From assembly GCA_027311945.1 (NCBI GenBank), contig DAICXZ010000003.1, positions 62,001 to 126,000 on the forward strand: DNA of 64,000 bases, in the 5' to 3' direction. This document shows, piece after piece, positions 56,776-64,000 of this stretch. The stretch is from Erythrobacter sp. GTDB taxonomy: Bacteria; Pseudomonadota; Alphaproteobacteria; Sphingomonadales; Sphingomonadaceae. The notes below the pieces were generated by a model. The model was given only the letters and a program-made list of their open reading frames with translations, had not been told where the DNA came from and did not search any database. A program made the translations under genes and the position numbers. Every line of letters begins with the position of its first letter. Positions within the stretch are counted from its first letter, which is position 1.

Positions 56776-59700
56776 GTGAGGAATTTCAGCAAGCAGGCAG
56801 TCTTCAAGGCTGCACTTATGGCAAGCGGTACGAGTGTACTGCTCGCAGCCAGCCCCGCGCTGGCGCAAGACACCAACACCAGCGAGGAAGAAGCTCGCAT
56901 CGTCGTGACCGGGTCGCGTATTCAGCGCCAGGACTATCAGTCGAACAGCCCGATCGTGACGGTCGGCAACGAACTCCTCGAAAATTCGAGCACCTCGTCG
57001 GTTGAAGTGAACCTCAACCGCCTGCCGCAGTTCGTTCCGGAAAAGAACCCGACCCTCGGCGGCGACATTCAGGCCACCCCGACCAACACGCCCGGTTCGG
57101 CCACCGTGTCGCTGCGCGGCATCGGCTCGAACCGCAACCTCGTGCTGCTCGACGGTCGCCGCGCCACGCCCGGCAACGCCAGCATGGCGGTCGACATCAA
57201 CACCATTCCTTCGGCCGCTATCGAGCGCGTCGAAATCATCTCAGGCGGTGCATCGTCGACCTACGGTGCCGACGCTGTCGGCGGCGTGGTGAACTTCATC
57301 CTCAAGAAGAACTTTGAGGGTCTTGAGGTCAACGGTCAGTACAACATGACCGAGCGCGGCGACGGCGGGGAATACTCGCTGAGCGCGATCATGGGCACCA
57401 ACTTTGCCGACGGGCGCGGCAACATCAGCCTCGCGGTCTCGACCACCGACCGCAACCCGTCGCTGCGTACGGATCGCCCTTGGTACCAGGAGCTTTGGAG
57501 CAACCCGGACGTTGCCGGCAACTACTTCTTCCCGACCTTCTCGGGCATCTCGCAGAGCGGTGGCGGTAACCAGGCTTATCAGGATCTGCTCAACAGCTAC
57601 TTCCCGAATGCCACCGGCAACGTCTCGACTACGGGCGCGCTGTATTTCCTCGGCAATCTGCCCTTCACCTTCCAGAACAACGCGGCAGGCCTTTCGGGTG
57701 CATCGAATTTCCCGGAAGAGTTGATCGACGGCCAGCAGACCGTGCGTTCCTCGCTCGGTACGCTGACGCAGAACTTCCAGGAAGACTACATCAACCTGCC
57801 GCTCACCCGCTACAACTTCTATACGCGCGGCAACTACGACATCAGCGACAATATCTCGTTCATCGCGCAGGGCTATTTCAGCACCACGCACTCGGAAACG
57901 GTGCAGCAGCCCGGCCCGATCACGGGCGGCTGGAACGTGCTCGTCCCGCGTTATCTGGGACGCCCTGCTGAAGATACTGTCAACGGCGTAACCTATAACG
58001 ATGCCGATTGGCTTCCAGATACTCTGGTTTCCCTGCTCAATGCACGGACCGATCCGGACGCACCTTATTCGGTAACCGGCTATGTGCCGGGCCTCGGCAA
58101 CCGCGAGTCGATCACCGACAACTACACCTATAACCTCCTTGCCGGTTTCGAAGGTACGATCCCGAACAGCAGCTGGTCGTGGGACATCACCGCCCAGCGC
58201 GGCGAATCGGTGACCAACTTCCTTACCACCGGTGTGGCATCGCTCGCGCGTTTGCGGGCCGTGATGGCGGCACCGAACTTCGGTGCCGGCTTCCAACAGA
58301 CAGGCAATGTCGCCGGCGGCGGTTTCGGTGCCGGCCAAGGCACCTGCACCACCGGCCTCAACCCCTTCAGCGACCAGGCACCCTCGGCAGATTGTGTGCA
58401 GGCCGTTACTGCCGACCTTAAAGAAACCGGCATCATGAAGCAGACGGTGTTCGAGGCGAACCTCGCTGGCGGTCTGTTCGAGCTGCCCGCCGGTGAGGTC
58501 CTCACCGCTTTGGGTGCGACCTATCGCGATAACCACTACATCTTCCGCGAAGATACGTTGAAGGAACGCAACAGCAGCTTCCTCGACCAGGCGCTCGGCA
58601 TCTATCCGGCGCAGAGCATCGACGAGAAGCTGCGGAGCCACGAGATCTACGGCGAAGTGTCGGTTCCGCTGCTGCACAACCTGCCTGGTATCGACCTGCT
58701 CGAACTGGTTGGTGGTATCCGCTATTCGGACTCGAACATCACCGGCGGTTCCACCACCTGGAAGATCGAGGCGAACTGGGAAGTCACCGAATGGCTCCGC
58801 GTCCGCGGCGGATACAACAAGGCTGAGCGTGCTCCGAACATCGGCGAGCTTTACTCGCTTACGCAGAACTTCGGCCTGCTGACTGGTGGCGACGGGTGTT
58901 CACTGGGTAACCCGTTCTCCTATTCGGCGAACCCTGCCAATGCGAACGGTGCCCAGGTTGAAGCCCTGTGCCGGGCGATGATGGACAAGACCAACATCCC
59001 GGGCCAGCCCGCCAACTCGGATTCGTTCTATGGTGTCGGCAGCCCCGGCGATCCGGGCTACATCGCACCTTCGGCCGGTGCCACCAGCACTTCGACGGCT
59101 CCGGGCTTCGCGTTCCCCTACTTCGTGGGCAACCCGAACCTGACCAACGAAAGCGCAAAGACCTGGACCGTGGGTATGGTGCTCGAATCTCCGCTTGATG
59201 GCGGCGCGTTCAGCAACATTCGCTTGGCGGTCGACTACTATAACATCCAGGTGGACGATGCGATCGGCCTCCTTTCGGGCCAAACGCTCCAGCAGCTTTG
59301 TCTCGATCCGGTGTTCAACCCGACGTTCGATCCGAACACCACAGCCTGCAACAACTTCGCTCGCGGAACGGGCGGCGGCATCGGTGCGGTGCAGCTCTCC
59401 TACACCAACAGTGCCGCGTTCAAGACCTCGGGTGTGGACGTTCAGCTTGATTGGGCCGTCGATGTCGGCACCGGTCGTCTGGCGCTGAACACCGTGTTCA
59501 ACTACCTGATCGAACTCAAGTCCACGCCGTTCTACTCGGGTATTCCGGAGGCCCAGCAGACCCCGTTCAGGGATTATGCCGGCACCTTCGCGGCACCTGA
59601 CGCAGGCCTGAGCGCGAACGGTGCCTATCGTTGGAAGCTGCTGACCAACCTCAACTACTCGCGCGATGCCTTTGGCATCGGCGTGCAGTGGCAGCACCTC

Positions 59701-59958
59701 CCGGCGATCGCTTCGGGCACGACCAACACCGGTTATGCCGCTTACGACCTGTTCAACCTGAACGCTTCGTACCAGGTGGCCGAAAATGTTCGGATGCGTG
59801 CAGGTGTCGACAACCTGCTCGACAAGGCTCCGCCTTTCGGCAACGTCAGCACGACCGCCAACCCGGCGTTCTTCCAGCTGCCCGGCGGCGGATACAACGC
59901 CAACAACTATGACGTGCTTGGCCGTCGTTACTATCTCGGCTTCACCGCTTCGTTCTAA
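56776..59958 (+). CDS. TonB-dependent receptor
   Basis: An outer-membrane active transporter of 1060 residues. It starts at a GTG, has a signal peptide (LLAASPALAQ, cleavage near residue 31), then a TonB-box-like EEARIVVTGSRI, a plug domain (IGSNRNLVLLDGRRATPG, IERVEIISGGASSTYGADAV) and a long 22-strand-type barrel ending in YYLGFTASF with terminal Phe. The class resembles sphingomonad receptors for carbohydrates or peptides. The substrate is unknown. A strong terminator follows. Confidence 0.95.
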   Translation: MRNFSKQAVFKAALMASGTSVLLAASPALAQDTNTSEEEARIVVTGSRIQRQDYQSNSPIVTVGNELLENSSTSSVEVNLNRLPQFVPEKNPTLGGDIQATPTNTPGSATVSLRGIGSNRNLVLLDGRRATPGNASMAVDINTIPSAAIERVEIISGGASSTYGADAVGGVVNFILKKNFEGLEVNGQYNMTERGDGGEYSLSAIMGTNFADGRGNISLAVSTTDRNPSLRTDRPWYQELWSNPDVAGNYFFPTFSGISQSGGGNQAYQDLLNSYFPNATGNVSTTGALYFLGNLPFTFQNNAAGLSGASNFPEELIDGQQTVRSSLGTLTQNFQEDYINLPLTRYNFYTRGNYDISDNISFIAQGYFSTTHSETVQQPGPITGGWNVLVPRYLGRPAEDTVNGVTYNDADWLPDTLVSLLNARTDPDAPYSVTGYVPGLGNRESITDNYTYNLLAGFEGTIPNSSWSWDITAQRGESVTNFLTTGVASLARLRAVMAAPNFGAGFQQTGNVAGGGFGAGQGTCTTGLNPFSDQAPSADCVQAVTADLKETGIMKQTVFEANLAGGLFELPAGEVLTALGATYRDNHYIFREDTLKERNSSFLDQALGIYPAQSIDEKLRSHEIYGEVSVPLLHNLPGIDLLELVGGIRYSDSNITGGSTTWKIEANWEVTEWLRVRGGYNKAERAPNIGELYSLTQNFGLLTGGDGCSLGNPFSYSANPANANGAQVEALCRAMMDKTNIPGQPANSDSFYGVGSPGDPGYIAPSAGATSTSTAPGFAFPYFVGNPNLTNESAKTWTVGMVLESPLDGGAFSNIRLAVDYYNIQVDDAIGLLSGQTLQQLCLDPVFNPTFDPNTTACNNFARGTGGGIGAVQLSYTNSAAFKTSGVDVQLDWAVDVGTGRLALNTVFNYLIELKSTPFYSGIPEAQQTPFRDYAGTFAAPDAGLSANGAYRWKLLTNLNYSRDAFGIGVQWQHLPAIASGTTNTGYAAYDLFNLNASYQVAENVRMRAGVDNLLDKAPPFGNVSTTANPAFFQLPGGGYNANNYDVLGRRYYLGFTASF

Positions 59959-59982
59959 GCTGAGTTAAAGCCACACTAATCG

Positions 59983-60017
59983 GGGGCCGCTTCCATCGGG
60001 AGCGGCCCCTTTTCTTT
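59983..60017 (+). terminator. Rho-independent terminator after the TonB receptor
   Basis: Stem GGGGCCGCT / AGCGGCCCC with a 9-bp loop, followed by TTTTCTTTG, 25 bp after the receptor stop. Confidence 0.9.
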
Positions 60018-60058
60018 GTCCTGATGCTCCTGCACCCTGTCTACAAGAGGAGAGAACC

Positions 60059-61060
60059 ATGACCCGCACCATCCGTTTTCACGCCACCGGCGGCCCTGAG
60101 CAATTACAGATCGAGGACATGGAGGTCGGCGCGCCCGGCCCCGGCGAGGTACGCCTCAAAGTTTCGGCGGTCGGGCTCAACCGGGCCGAGGCGATGTACC
60201 GCGCGGGCAAATATCCGGTTGAACCCAAGCTCCCGAGCCGAATAGGCTACGAGGGAGTCGGCACGATCACGGCACTTGGCGAAGGCGTGAGCGACTATGC
60301 CATAGGCCAGCGCGTCTGCGTGCTGCCGATGATCTCTCAGGGCGACTACGGCATATGGGCAGAGGAGGCGATCGTTCCGGCCCGCATCCTGCTCCCCGCG
60401 CCAGAGGGGCTGAGCGATGAGCAGGCCGCGGCGATCTGGATGCAATATATGACCGCCTTTGCGATCATCGAGGTGGCCGAGCTCGGCGTGGGCGAAGCGG
60501 CGATCATTCCAGCGGCCTCCTCCAGCGTGGGCCTGGCTGCAATCCAGCTTGCCAACTGGGCGGGCGGCGTGTCCATCGCCGCCACGCGAACCAGCGCCAA
60601 GGCCGAGGCACTCAAAGCATTGGGCGCGCAGCATGTGATCGCGACCGAAGAAGAGGACCTCGCCCTGCGCGTAATAGAAATCACCGGCGGCGAAGGAGCG
60701 CGGTGTGCGTTCGATCCGGTTGGCGGGCCCTATGTCGATACCTTGGCAAGGGCGCTGGCGCCGCGCGGAATCCTGTTCGTTTACGGCGGTCTATCGGGCG
60801 AACCAACGCCCTACCCGCACTGGCCGATGGCGTTCAAGGGCTGCTCGATGCGCGGCTGGGTGGCGAGCGAGATATGGAACCATCGTGAACGCTTCGAACG
60901 CGCGCGCAAGCGGATCTTGCAGGGGCTGGAAAGCGGGCATCTGCAGCCTGTTATTGCAAAGACCTTCGACCGGCTCGAGGCATTGCCGGAGGCCAATGCG
61001 TACCTCGAATCGAACCAGCAGATCGGCAAGGTGGTTGTGCGGTTGCAGAGCTGCGATTAA
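60059..61060 (+). CDS. Zinc-free MDR family NAD(P)H oxidoreductase (quinone-reductase-like)
   Basis: A medium-chain dehydrogenase/reductase of 333 residues. The N-terminal GroES-like domain has GPGEVRLKVSAVGLNRAEAM and PSRIGYEGVGTI. The cofactor domain shows IPAASSSVGLAAIQLANWAG. The zinc-binding Cys and His residues of alcohol dehydrogenases are missing, which points to the quinone oxidoreductase or crotonyl-CoA-like branch. GAGGAGAGAACC precedes the ATG. Alone in its unit after the receptor terminator. Confidence 0.9.
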   Translation: MTRTIRFHATGGPEQLQIEDMEVGAPGPGEVRLKVSAVGLNRAEAMYRAGKYPVEPKLPSRIGYEGVGTITALGEGVSDYAIGQRVCVLPMISQGDYGIWAEEAIVPARILLPAPEGLSDEQAAAIWMQYMTAFAIIEVAELGVGEAAIIPAASSSVGLAAIQLANWAGGVSIAATRTSAKAEALKALGAQHVIATEEEDLALRVIEITGGEGARCAFDPVGGPYVDTLARALAPRGILFVYGGLSGEPTPYPHWPMAFKGCSMRGWVASEIWNHRERFERARKRILQGLESGHLQPVIAKTFDRLEALPEANAYLESNQQIGKVVVRLQSCD

Positions 61061-61074
61061 GGCGCACTTGGCGT

Positions 61075-61151
61075 GCGCCCGTAGCTCAGCAGGATAGAGC
61101 ATCGGATTCCTAATCCGGGGGCCACAGGTTCGAATCCTGTCGGGCGCACCA
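61075..61151 (+). tRNA. tRNA-Arg (anticodon CCT)
   Basis: A full cloverleaf: acceptor stem GCGCCCG/CGGGCGC, D-arm TAGCTCAGC...GAGC, anticodon loop TTCCTAA with anticodon CCT (reads AGG), T-arm with GGTTCGAATCC, discriminator A and an encoded CCA end. An inverted repeat right after it (ACCAATGGGC/GCCCATTGGT) may act as its terminator. Confidence 0.95.
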
Positions 61152-61190
61152 ATGGGCGGCATCACGCAAGGTTGGTGCCCATTGGTTTGT
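61148..61190 (+). terminator. Inverted repeat after tRNA-Arg
   Basis: ACCAATGGGC (61148-61157) and GCCCATTGGT (61177-61186) form a perfect 10-bp stem over a 19-base loop, followed by TTGTG. The stem includes the tRNA 3' end, so it may compete with tRNA folding or terminate transcription. Confidence 0.5.
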
Positions 61191-61195
61191 GCCAA

Positions 61196-61399
61196 TCAGT
61201 TTCGGTCATCGCTGTGCCCGATAATGATCGGTTCGTTGAGCGCAAAGAAGTCGATGATGGCTTCGGCATTCAGCGCGAGATGTTCGTAGCTAAGCGCCGA
61301 TCCCAAGGTTGGGCCACCATGGCCTCGGCTGTCGACCAGCACATTCTGGAAATCACCGAGTTGGTCGAGGACCGCACAGACCTTTGGCAGGCGCTCAGT
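61196..61399 (-). pseudogene. Remnant of an alpha/beta hydrolase
   Basis: Read on the reverse strand, an open frame without a start codon gives KVCAVLDQLGDFQNV, VLVDSRGHGGPTLGSALSYE and EAIIDFFALNEPIIIGHSDD, then a stop at 61196. VDSRGHG and GHSD are the typical strand-4 and nucleophile-elbow regions of alpha/beta hydrolases. Both the N-terminal part and everything after the elbow are missing. It lies between tRNA-Arg and the DUF1178 gene. It is a decayed fragment, perhaps cut by a rearrangement at the tRNA. Confidence 0.65.
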
Positions 61400-61865
61400 T
61401 CAATTCCTCGGGCGGCGCGACCGGCAGCGGCAGCGGCGCGATCGGCACGCCTTCCTCAAGCAGTTCACGCGCTTCATCGACGCTTGCTTCACCATGAATC
61501 GCCGCCTGTTCACGCTCGCCATAGTGCATTGCGCGCGATTGCTCGGCAAAACCCTTGCCGACCCAAGTGCTATTCTTCAGCGCCTCGGCTTGGGCCTTGG
61601 CCAGTTGTTCTATCGCCGCAGCAACCTGCGGCGGCATCGGCGCGTTGAAGAGAGGTCGTTCCGCGCGATCGGCGGCGGCGCGTTCCACGATCTGGTTGCC
61701 TTTGCGCGGCACTGCGGGCGCCATCGGTGCCTTGTGGATCGCCCCCGATCCACACTGCGGACAGGCGAGTAGCCCCTTCTCCTGCTGCGCGACGAAGTCG
61801 CCGGAGGAGCGGAACCAGCCCTCGAAGGCGTGGCCCTGTTCGCAGCTGAGTTCAAACACTATCAT
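61395..61865 (-). CDS. DUF1178 family protein
   Basis: A 156-residue protein of DUF1178, a family of unknown function common in alphaproteobacteria. It begins MIVFELSCEQGHAFEGWFRS and has ACPQCGSGAIHKAPMAP, so Cys and His residues in a zinc-ribbon-like set (Cys8, His11, CPQC) are present. The ATG at 61865 starts the family region. It is the last of the grxC-amidase-DUF1178 unit; 7 bp separate it from the amidase. Confidence 0.9.
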   Translation of the reverse strand: MIVFELSCEQGHAFEGWFRSSGDFVAQQEKGLLACPQCGSGAIHKAPMAPAVPRKGNQIVERAAADRAERPLFNAPMPPQVAAAIEQLAKAQAEALKNSTWVGKGFAEQSRAMHYGEREQAAIHGEASVDEARELLEEGVPIAPLPLPVAPPEELN

Positions 61866-61872
61866 CGTTCTG

Positions 61873-62706
61873 TCATCTAGGCAGATCGCGACGATTGGCA
61901 AGGCTGGGCAACTGCGCACGAACCTCGGTGATGCGCAAAGGGTCGATAGTGGCGAGGCCGGGCTGATCCTGCGGGCTTGCGCCCATGTCGAGCATCACTT
62001 CGCCCCAAGGGTCGATCACCAGCGAATGGCCGTAAGTCTTGCGCCCGTCCTCATGTTCGCCCACCTGGGCTGCAGCCACCACATAGGCACTGGCCTCGAC
62101 CGCGCGCGCGCGCTGAAGCAGATGCCAGTGTGCCTCGCCCGTCGGGACGGTGAAGGCCGCGGGAATAGCGATACAGTCGCATTTCGCCCGGCCCAAAGCT
62201 TCGAACAGCGCGGGAAAGCGGATATCGTAACACACCGCGAGCCCGAGACGGCCCACCGGCGTATCGGGCACCACAACCACATTTTCGCCCGGCGCATATT
62301 GCGCCGATTCGCGCCAGCTTTCACCACTTGCCAGCGACACGTCGAACATATGGATCTTGTCGTAGCGGGCGCGGATTTCGCCCTTGTCGTCAATCACCAG
62401 ACTGCGATTGGCCCAGCGCTCATCCTCCAGCCGCTGCACCGACAGCGAACCAAGCGCCAGCCAGATGCCGAACCGAGCCGCGCACTCGCGCAGGTGCGCC
62501 AGTTGCCGGTTGTTCGCCTCTGGCACGACATGCTCGGCCGCCCGCTGGCGATTGCGATCGAGCAGCAGCGCCATCTCGGGGGTGAAGACCATCGCCGCCC
62601 CCTCCCCCGCTGCACGCTCCATGCCAGCGGCGATGATGCGCGCATTGGCATCGGGATCGATGCCGGTGTTCATCTGCAGGACAGCGATGGAAGTGGGGTC
62701 GCTCAC
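61873..62706 (-). CDS. Carbon-nitrogen hydrolase (nitrilase superfamily, NIT2-like)
   Basis: A 277-residue nitrilase-fold amidase. The catalytic Glu is in FTPEMALLLDRN (about 43), Lys in YDKIHMFDV (about 114) and Cys in LGLAVCYDIRFPALFEAL (about 154). It belongs to the branch with NIT1/NIT2, repair enzymes that hydrolyse deaminated glutathione or omega-amides. The neighbour grxC fits a thiol-related role. The start is a GTG, ten bases from the grxC stop. Confidence 0.92.
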   Translation of the reverse strand: MSDPTSIAVLQMNTGIDPDANARIIAAGMERAAGEGAAMVFTPEMALLLDRNRQRAAEHVVPEANNRQLAHLRECAARFGIWLALGSLSVQRLEDERWANRSLVIDDKGEIRARYDKIHMFDVSLASGESWRESAQYAPGENVVVVPDTPVGRLGLAVCYDIRFPALFEALGRAKCDCIAIPAAFTVPTGEAHWHLLQRARAVEASAYVVAAAQVGEHEDGRKTYGHSLVIDPWGEVMLDMGASPQDQPGLATIDPLRITEVRAQLPSLANRRDLPR

Positions 62707-62715
62707 CGCTAAATC

Positions 62716-62979
62716 CTAAAGCCCGAGCATCGCGTCGAGCTTGCCCGCGGATTCGAGCGCGGCAAGGTCGTCCGAGCCGCCGATGATCTCGTCGTTGATG
62801 AATATCTGCGGCACCGTGCTCGCATCGGGGTTGCGCGCCAGCATCTCCTTGCGCTTCTCGCCGCCCATCGTGATGTCATACTCTTGGTAGTCCACACCCT
62901 TGCTGTCGAGCAGGCGCTTGGCGCGGTGACAGTAGCCGCAATAGGCCTTGGTATAGATTTCCACGCGCGGCGTGCTCAT
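62716..62979 (-). CDS. grxC: Glutaredoxin 3
   Basis: A small dithiol glutaredoxin of 87 residues. The active site CGYC is in KAYCGYCHRAKRLLD near residue 14-17. The glutathione-binding TVPQIFINDEIIGGSDDL follows. The ATG has AAAAGGACC upstream. It begins a reverse operon with the nitrilase-family amidase and DUF1178 genes, an order usual in alphaproteobacteria; comF, often part of that set, is 42 kb away here. Confidence 0.95.
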   Translation of the reverse strand: MSTPRVEIYTKAYCGYCHRAKRLLDSKGVDYQEYDITMGGEKRKEMLARNPDASTVPQIFINDEIIGGSDDLAALESAGKLDAMLGL

Positions 62980-63011
62980 GCTGATGGTCCTTTTCTGCTG
63001 GCGCGCTTCCT

Positions 63012-63040
63012 CTTGAAAGCGGTTTGGCCGATCCTATTTT
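63012..63040 (+). promoter_or_regulatory. Heat-shock (RpoH-type) promoter of the Hsp20 gene
   Basis: CTTGAAA (63012-63018), a 14-bp spacer, then CCTATTTT (63033-63040) fit the sigma-32 consensus. The transcript would begin about 60 bases before the hsp20 ATG. No strong ROSE-type thermometer fold was evident in that leader. Confidence 0.6.
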
Positions 63041-63105
63041 TTTGCTGCGGGCGCCGCAACCGGGTCCGCACTTTGTCAAATTGCTCAACAGAGGATTTGT
63101 TTCAC

Positions 63106-63582
63106 ATGAATCGTTTCGATCTTACCCCCTATCGCCGTTCCACCGTCGGGTTCGACCGTCTGTTCGACCTGCTGGAGAACAACGCCCGCAACGCTGGCGG
63201 CGACAACTATCCCCCGTTCAATATCGAGCGTCGCAGCGAAGACGCCTATCGCATCACCGTGGCCGTGGCCGGGTTCAAGCGCGAGGATCTCGACATCACC
63301 GCGCAGCAGAACCTGCTCGTCGTGCAAGGCCGCAAGCGCGCCGATGCCGCCGAGGGCGACATGCTGCATGTCGGCATCGCCAACCGCGGGTTCGAACGCC
63401 GGTTCGAACTGGCCGACTATGTGCGGGTCGATAATGCCGAACTCGCCGATGGCCTGCTGGTGATCGATCTGGTGCGCGAAGTGCCCGAGGCGATGAAGCC
63501 CAAGAAGATCGCCATCGGCGGCAACACGCTCGAAGTGGTCAGCGACAACCGCGAGGAAGACAAGTCCGCCGACGCGGCTTGA
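63106..63582 (+). CDS. Small heat-shock protein, Hsp20 family
   Basis: An alpha-crystallin-type chaperone of 158 residues. The N-terminus FDLTPYRRSTVGFDRLFDLL is like that of IbpA. The alpha-crystallin domain spans about 35-125 (PPFNIERRSEDAYRITVAVAG...). The usual GVL motif appears as DGLLVIDL, and the C-terminal I-x-I anchor is not obvious. CAGAGGA precedes the ATG. Preceded by a sigma-32-type promoter, so probably heat-induced. Confidence 0.93.
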   Translation: MNRFDLTPYRRSTVGFDRLFDLLENNARNAGGDNYPPFNIERRSEDAYRITVAVAGFKREDLDITAQQNLLVVQGRKRADAAEGDMLHVGIANRGFERRFELADYVRVDNAELADGLLVIDLVREVPEAMKPKKIAIGGNTLEVVSDNREEDKSADAA

Positions 63583-63612
63583 TCGTGGCTAATCTGACAG
63601 CATGATAATTTT

Positions 63613-63640
63613 GGGGGCGGGCTTGTGGGCACCCGCCCCC
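63613..63640. terminator. GC-rich hairpin after hsp20
   Basis: GGGGGCGGG and CCCGCCCCC pair over a 10-base loop, 30 bp after the hsp20 stop. There is no T-run on either strand, so its role in termination is uncertain. Confidence 0.4.
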
Positions 63641-63859
63641 TCGGCTTGATGGCCGACTCACCCCCCCAAAACACTCACCCCGGGTCGCAGTAGGGTGAAC
63701 GTTCGAGCGGCAAGATCGCAACGCGTGCGGCACGCAGCCAAACTGGCGATAGCCGTACGCGGATTCGCGTTATGTAACGAATATGCCTGAACTTTTGACT
63801 CAGGAAAACCGGATTCAGACGAAAATCTAACGCGATTACCGCGAGTAAAAGCGGCCCAC

Positions 63860-64000
63860 TTAAACGAGCCGCGATTGCTCCAGCGCAGCCGCGATAAATC
63901 CTGCAAACAGCGGGTGCGGATCGAACGGCTTGCTCTTCAGCTCCGGGTGGAACTGCACGCCCACGAACCAAGGGTGATCGGGCCGCTCGACGATTTCCGG
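63860..64000 (-). CDS. pyrG: CTP synthase, C-terminal end (rest outside window)
   Basis: The last 46 codons on the reverse strand read [40 protein letters not shown] and [16 protein letters not shown] with the catalytic His and Glu of the glutamine amidotransferase triad, and the [10 protein letters not shown] block, are typical of PyrG, which makes CTP from UTP. The gene continues beyond the window edge. Confidence 0.93.
   Translation of the reverse strand, partial: PEIVERPDHPWFVGVQFHPELKSKPFDPHPLFAGFIAAALEQSRLV

Noticed and set aside
57241-58677. A 478-codon reverse open frame within the TonB receptor
   Set aside because: It lies wholly inside an unmistakable receptor gene and is a by-product of third-position G/C bias.
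60791-61195. A reverse open frame over the tRNA-Arg gene, containing DRIRTCGPRIRNPMLYP
   Set aside because: That peptide is the well-known false translation of the complement of a tRNA gene.

Overview
The window is a 64 kb piece of a GC-rich chromosome from an alphaproteobacterium, most likely order Sphingomonadales, family Erythrobacteraceae (Erythrobacter/Qipengyuania-like). This rests on the strong G/C bias at third codon positions, the pdhA-pdhB order with an FtsB-like gene upstream, N-terminal lipoyl domain on PdhB, a long TonB-dependent receptor, a PEP-CTERM protein, DUF817/DUF1343/DOMON-like proteins, and scattered repeats with the core CCTTCGACAGGCTCAGG that are common in sphingomonads. 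No rRNA operon, CRISPR array, insertion sequence or prophage was seen. One tRNA gene (Arg, CCT) is present.

Layout. 1-3.3 kb: rph (cut by the window edge), rdgB, hemW and xerC in one tightly overlapping forward run. 3.3-6.3 kb, reverse: a DedA membrane protein, gshB, a YraN-family nuclease-like protein and rsmI. 6.3-10.5 kb, forward: an LpoA-like lipoprotein, parE and a DUF817 membrane protein whose start is disturbed by a repeat. 10.5-13 kb, reverse: a LigF-like glutathione transferase, a NamZ-type (DUF1343) muramidase and a DOMON-like protein. 13-17.7 kb, forward: tyrS, a PilZ protein, an MFS exporter, cysK and a dienelactone hydrolase. 17.7-28 kb, mostly reverse: acyl-CoA dehydrogenase, hisI, comF, ppdK, glyS and glyQ, with one forward methyltransferase. 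28-32 kb, forward: three tandem TraB/GumN (Tiki-like) paralogues, interrupted by a low-GC two-helix membrane gene of foreign appearance. 32-41 kb: rplY, pth, a polyserine PEP-CTERM protein behind a sigma-54-type promoter, a TPR lipoprotein, ychF, a secreted helical-repeat protein and gyrA. 41-44 kb: lysoplasmalogenase, trmFO, an EF-hand protein and a phytoene-synthase-like protein. 44-51 kb: two divergent TadE/TadG modules, each with one VWA-type TadG and two TadE-like pseudopilin-domain proteins. 51-54 kb: pdhB, pdhA and an FtsB-like gene. 54-61 kb: a double-MarR regulator, a long AT-richer gap and a TonB-dependent receptor, then an NADPH:quinone oxidoreductase-like enzyme and tRNA-Arg. 61-64 kb: DUF1178 protein, nitrilase-family amidase, grxC, an Hsp20 behind a heat-shock-type promoter, and the 3' end of pyrG.

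Most of the window is housekeeping: translation (tyrS, glyQS, rplY, pth, ychF, rsmI, trmFO, tRNA-Arg), topology (parE, gyrA), central carbon (pdhAB, ppdK) and redox/thiol chemistry (gshB, cysK, grxC). The accessory parts that deserve attention are the divergent TadG/TadE region, the TraB/GumN triplet with its inserted gene, the PEP-CTERM promoter and a palindrome it shares with the Tad intergenic region, a cluster of four 17-bp dyads after gyrA, an in-frame repeat insertion in glyS, and a broken alpha/beta-hydrolase beside the tRNA gene.
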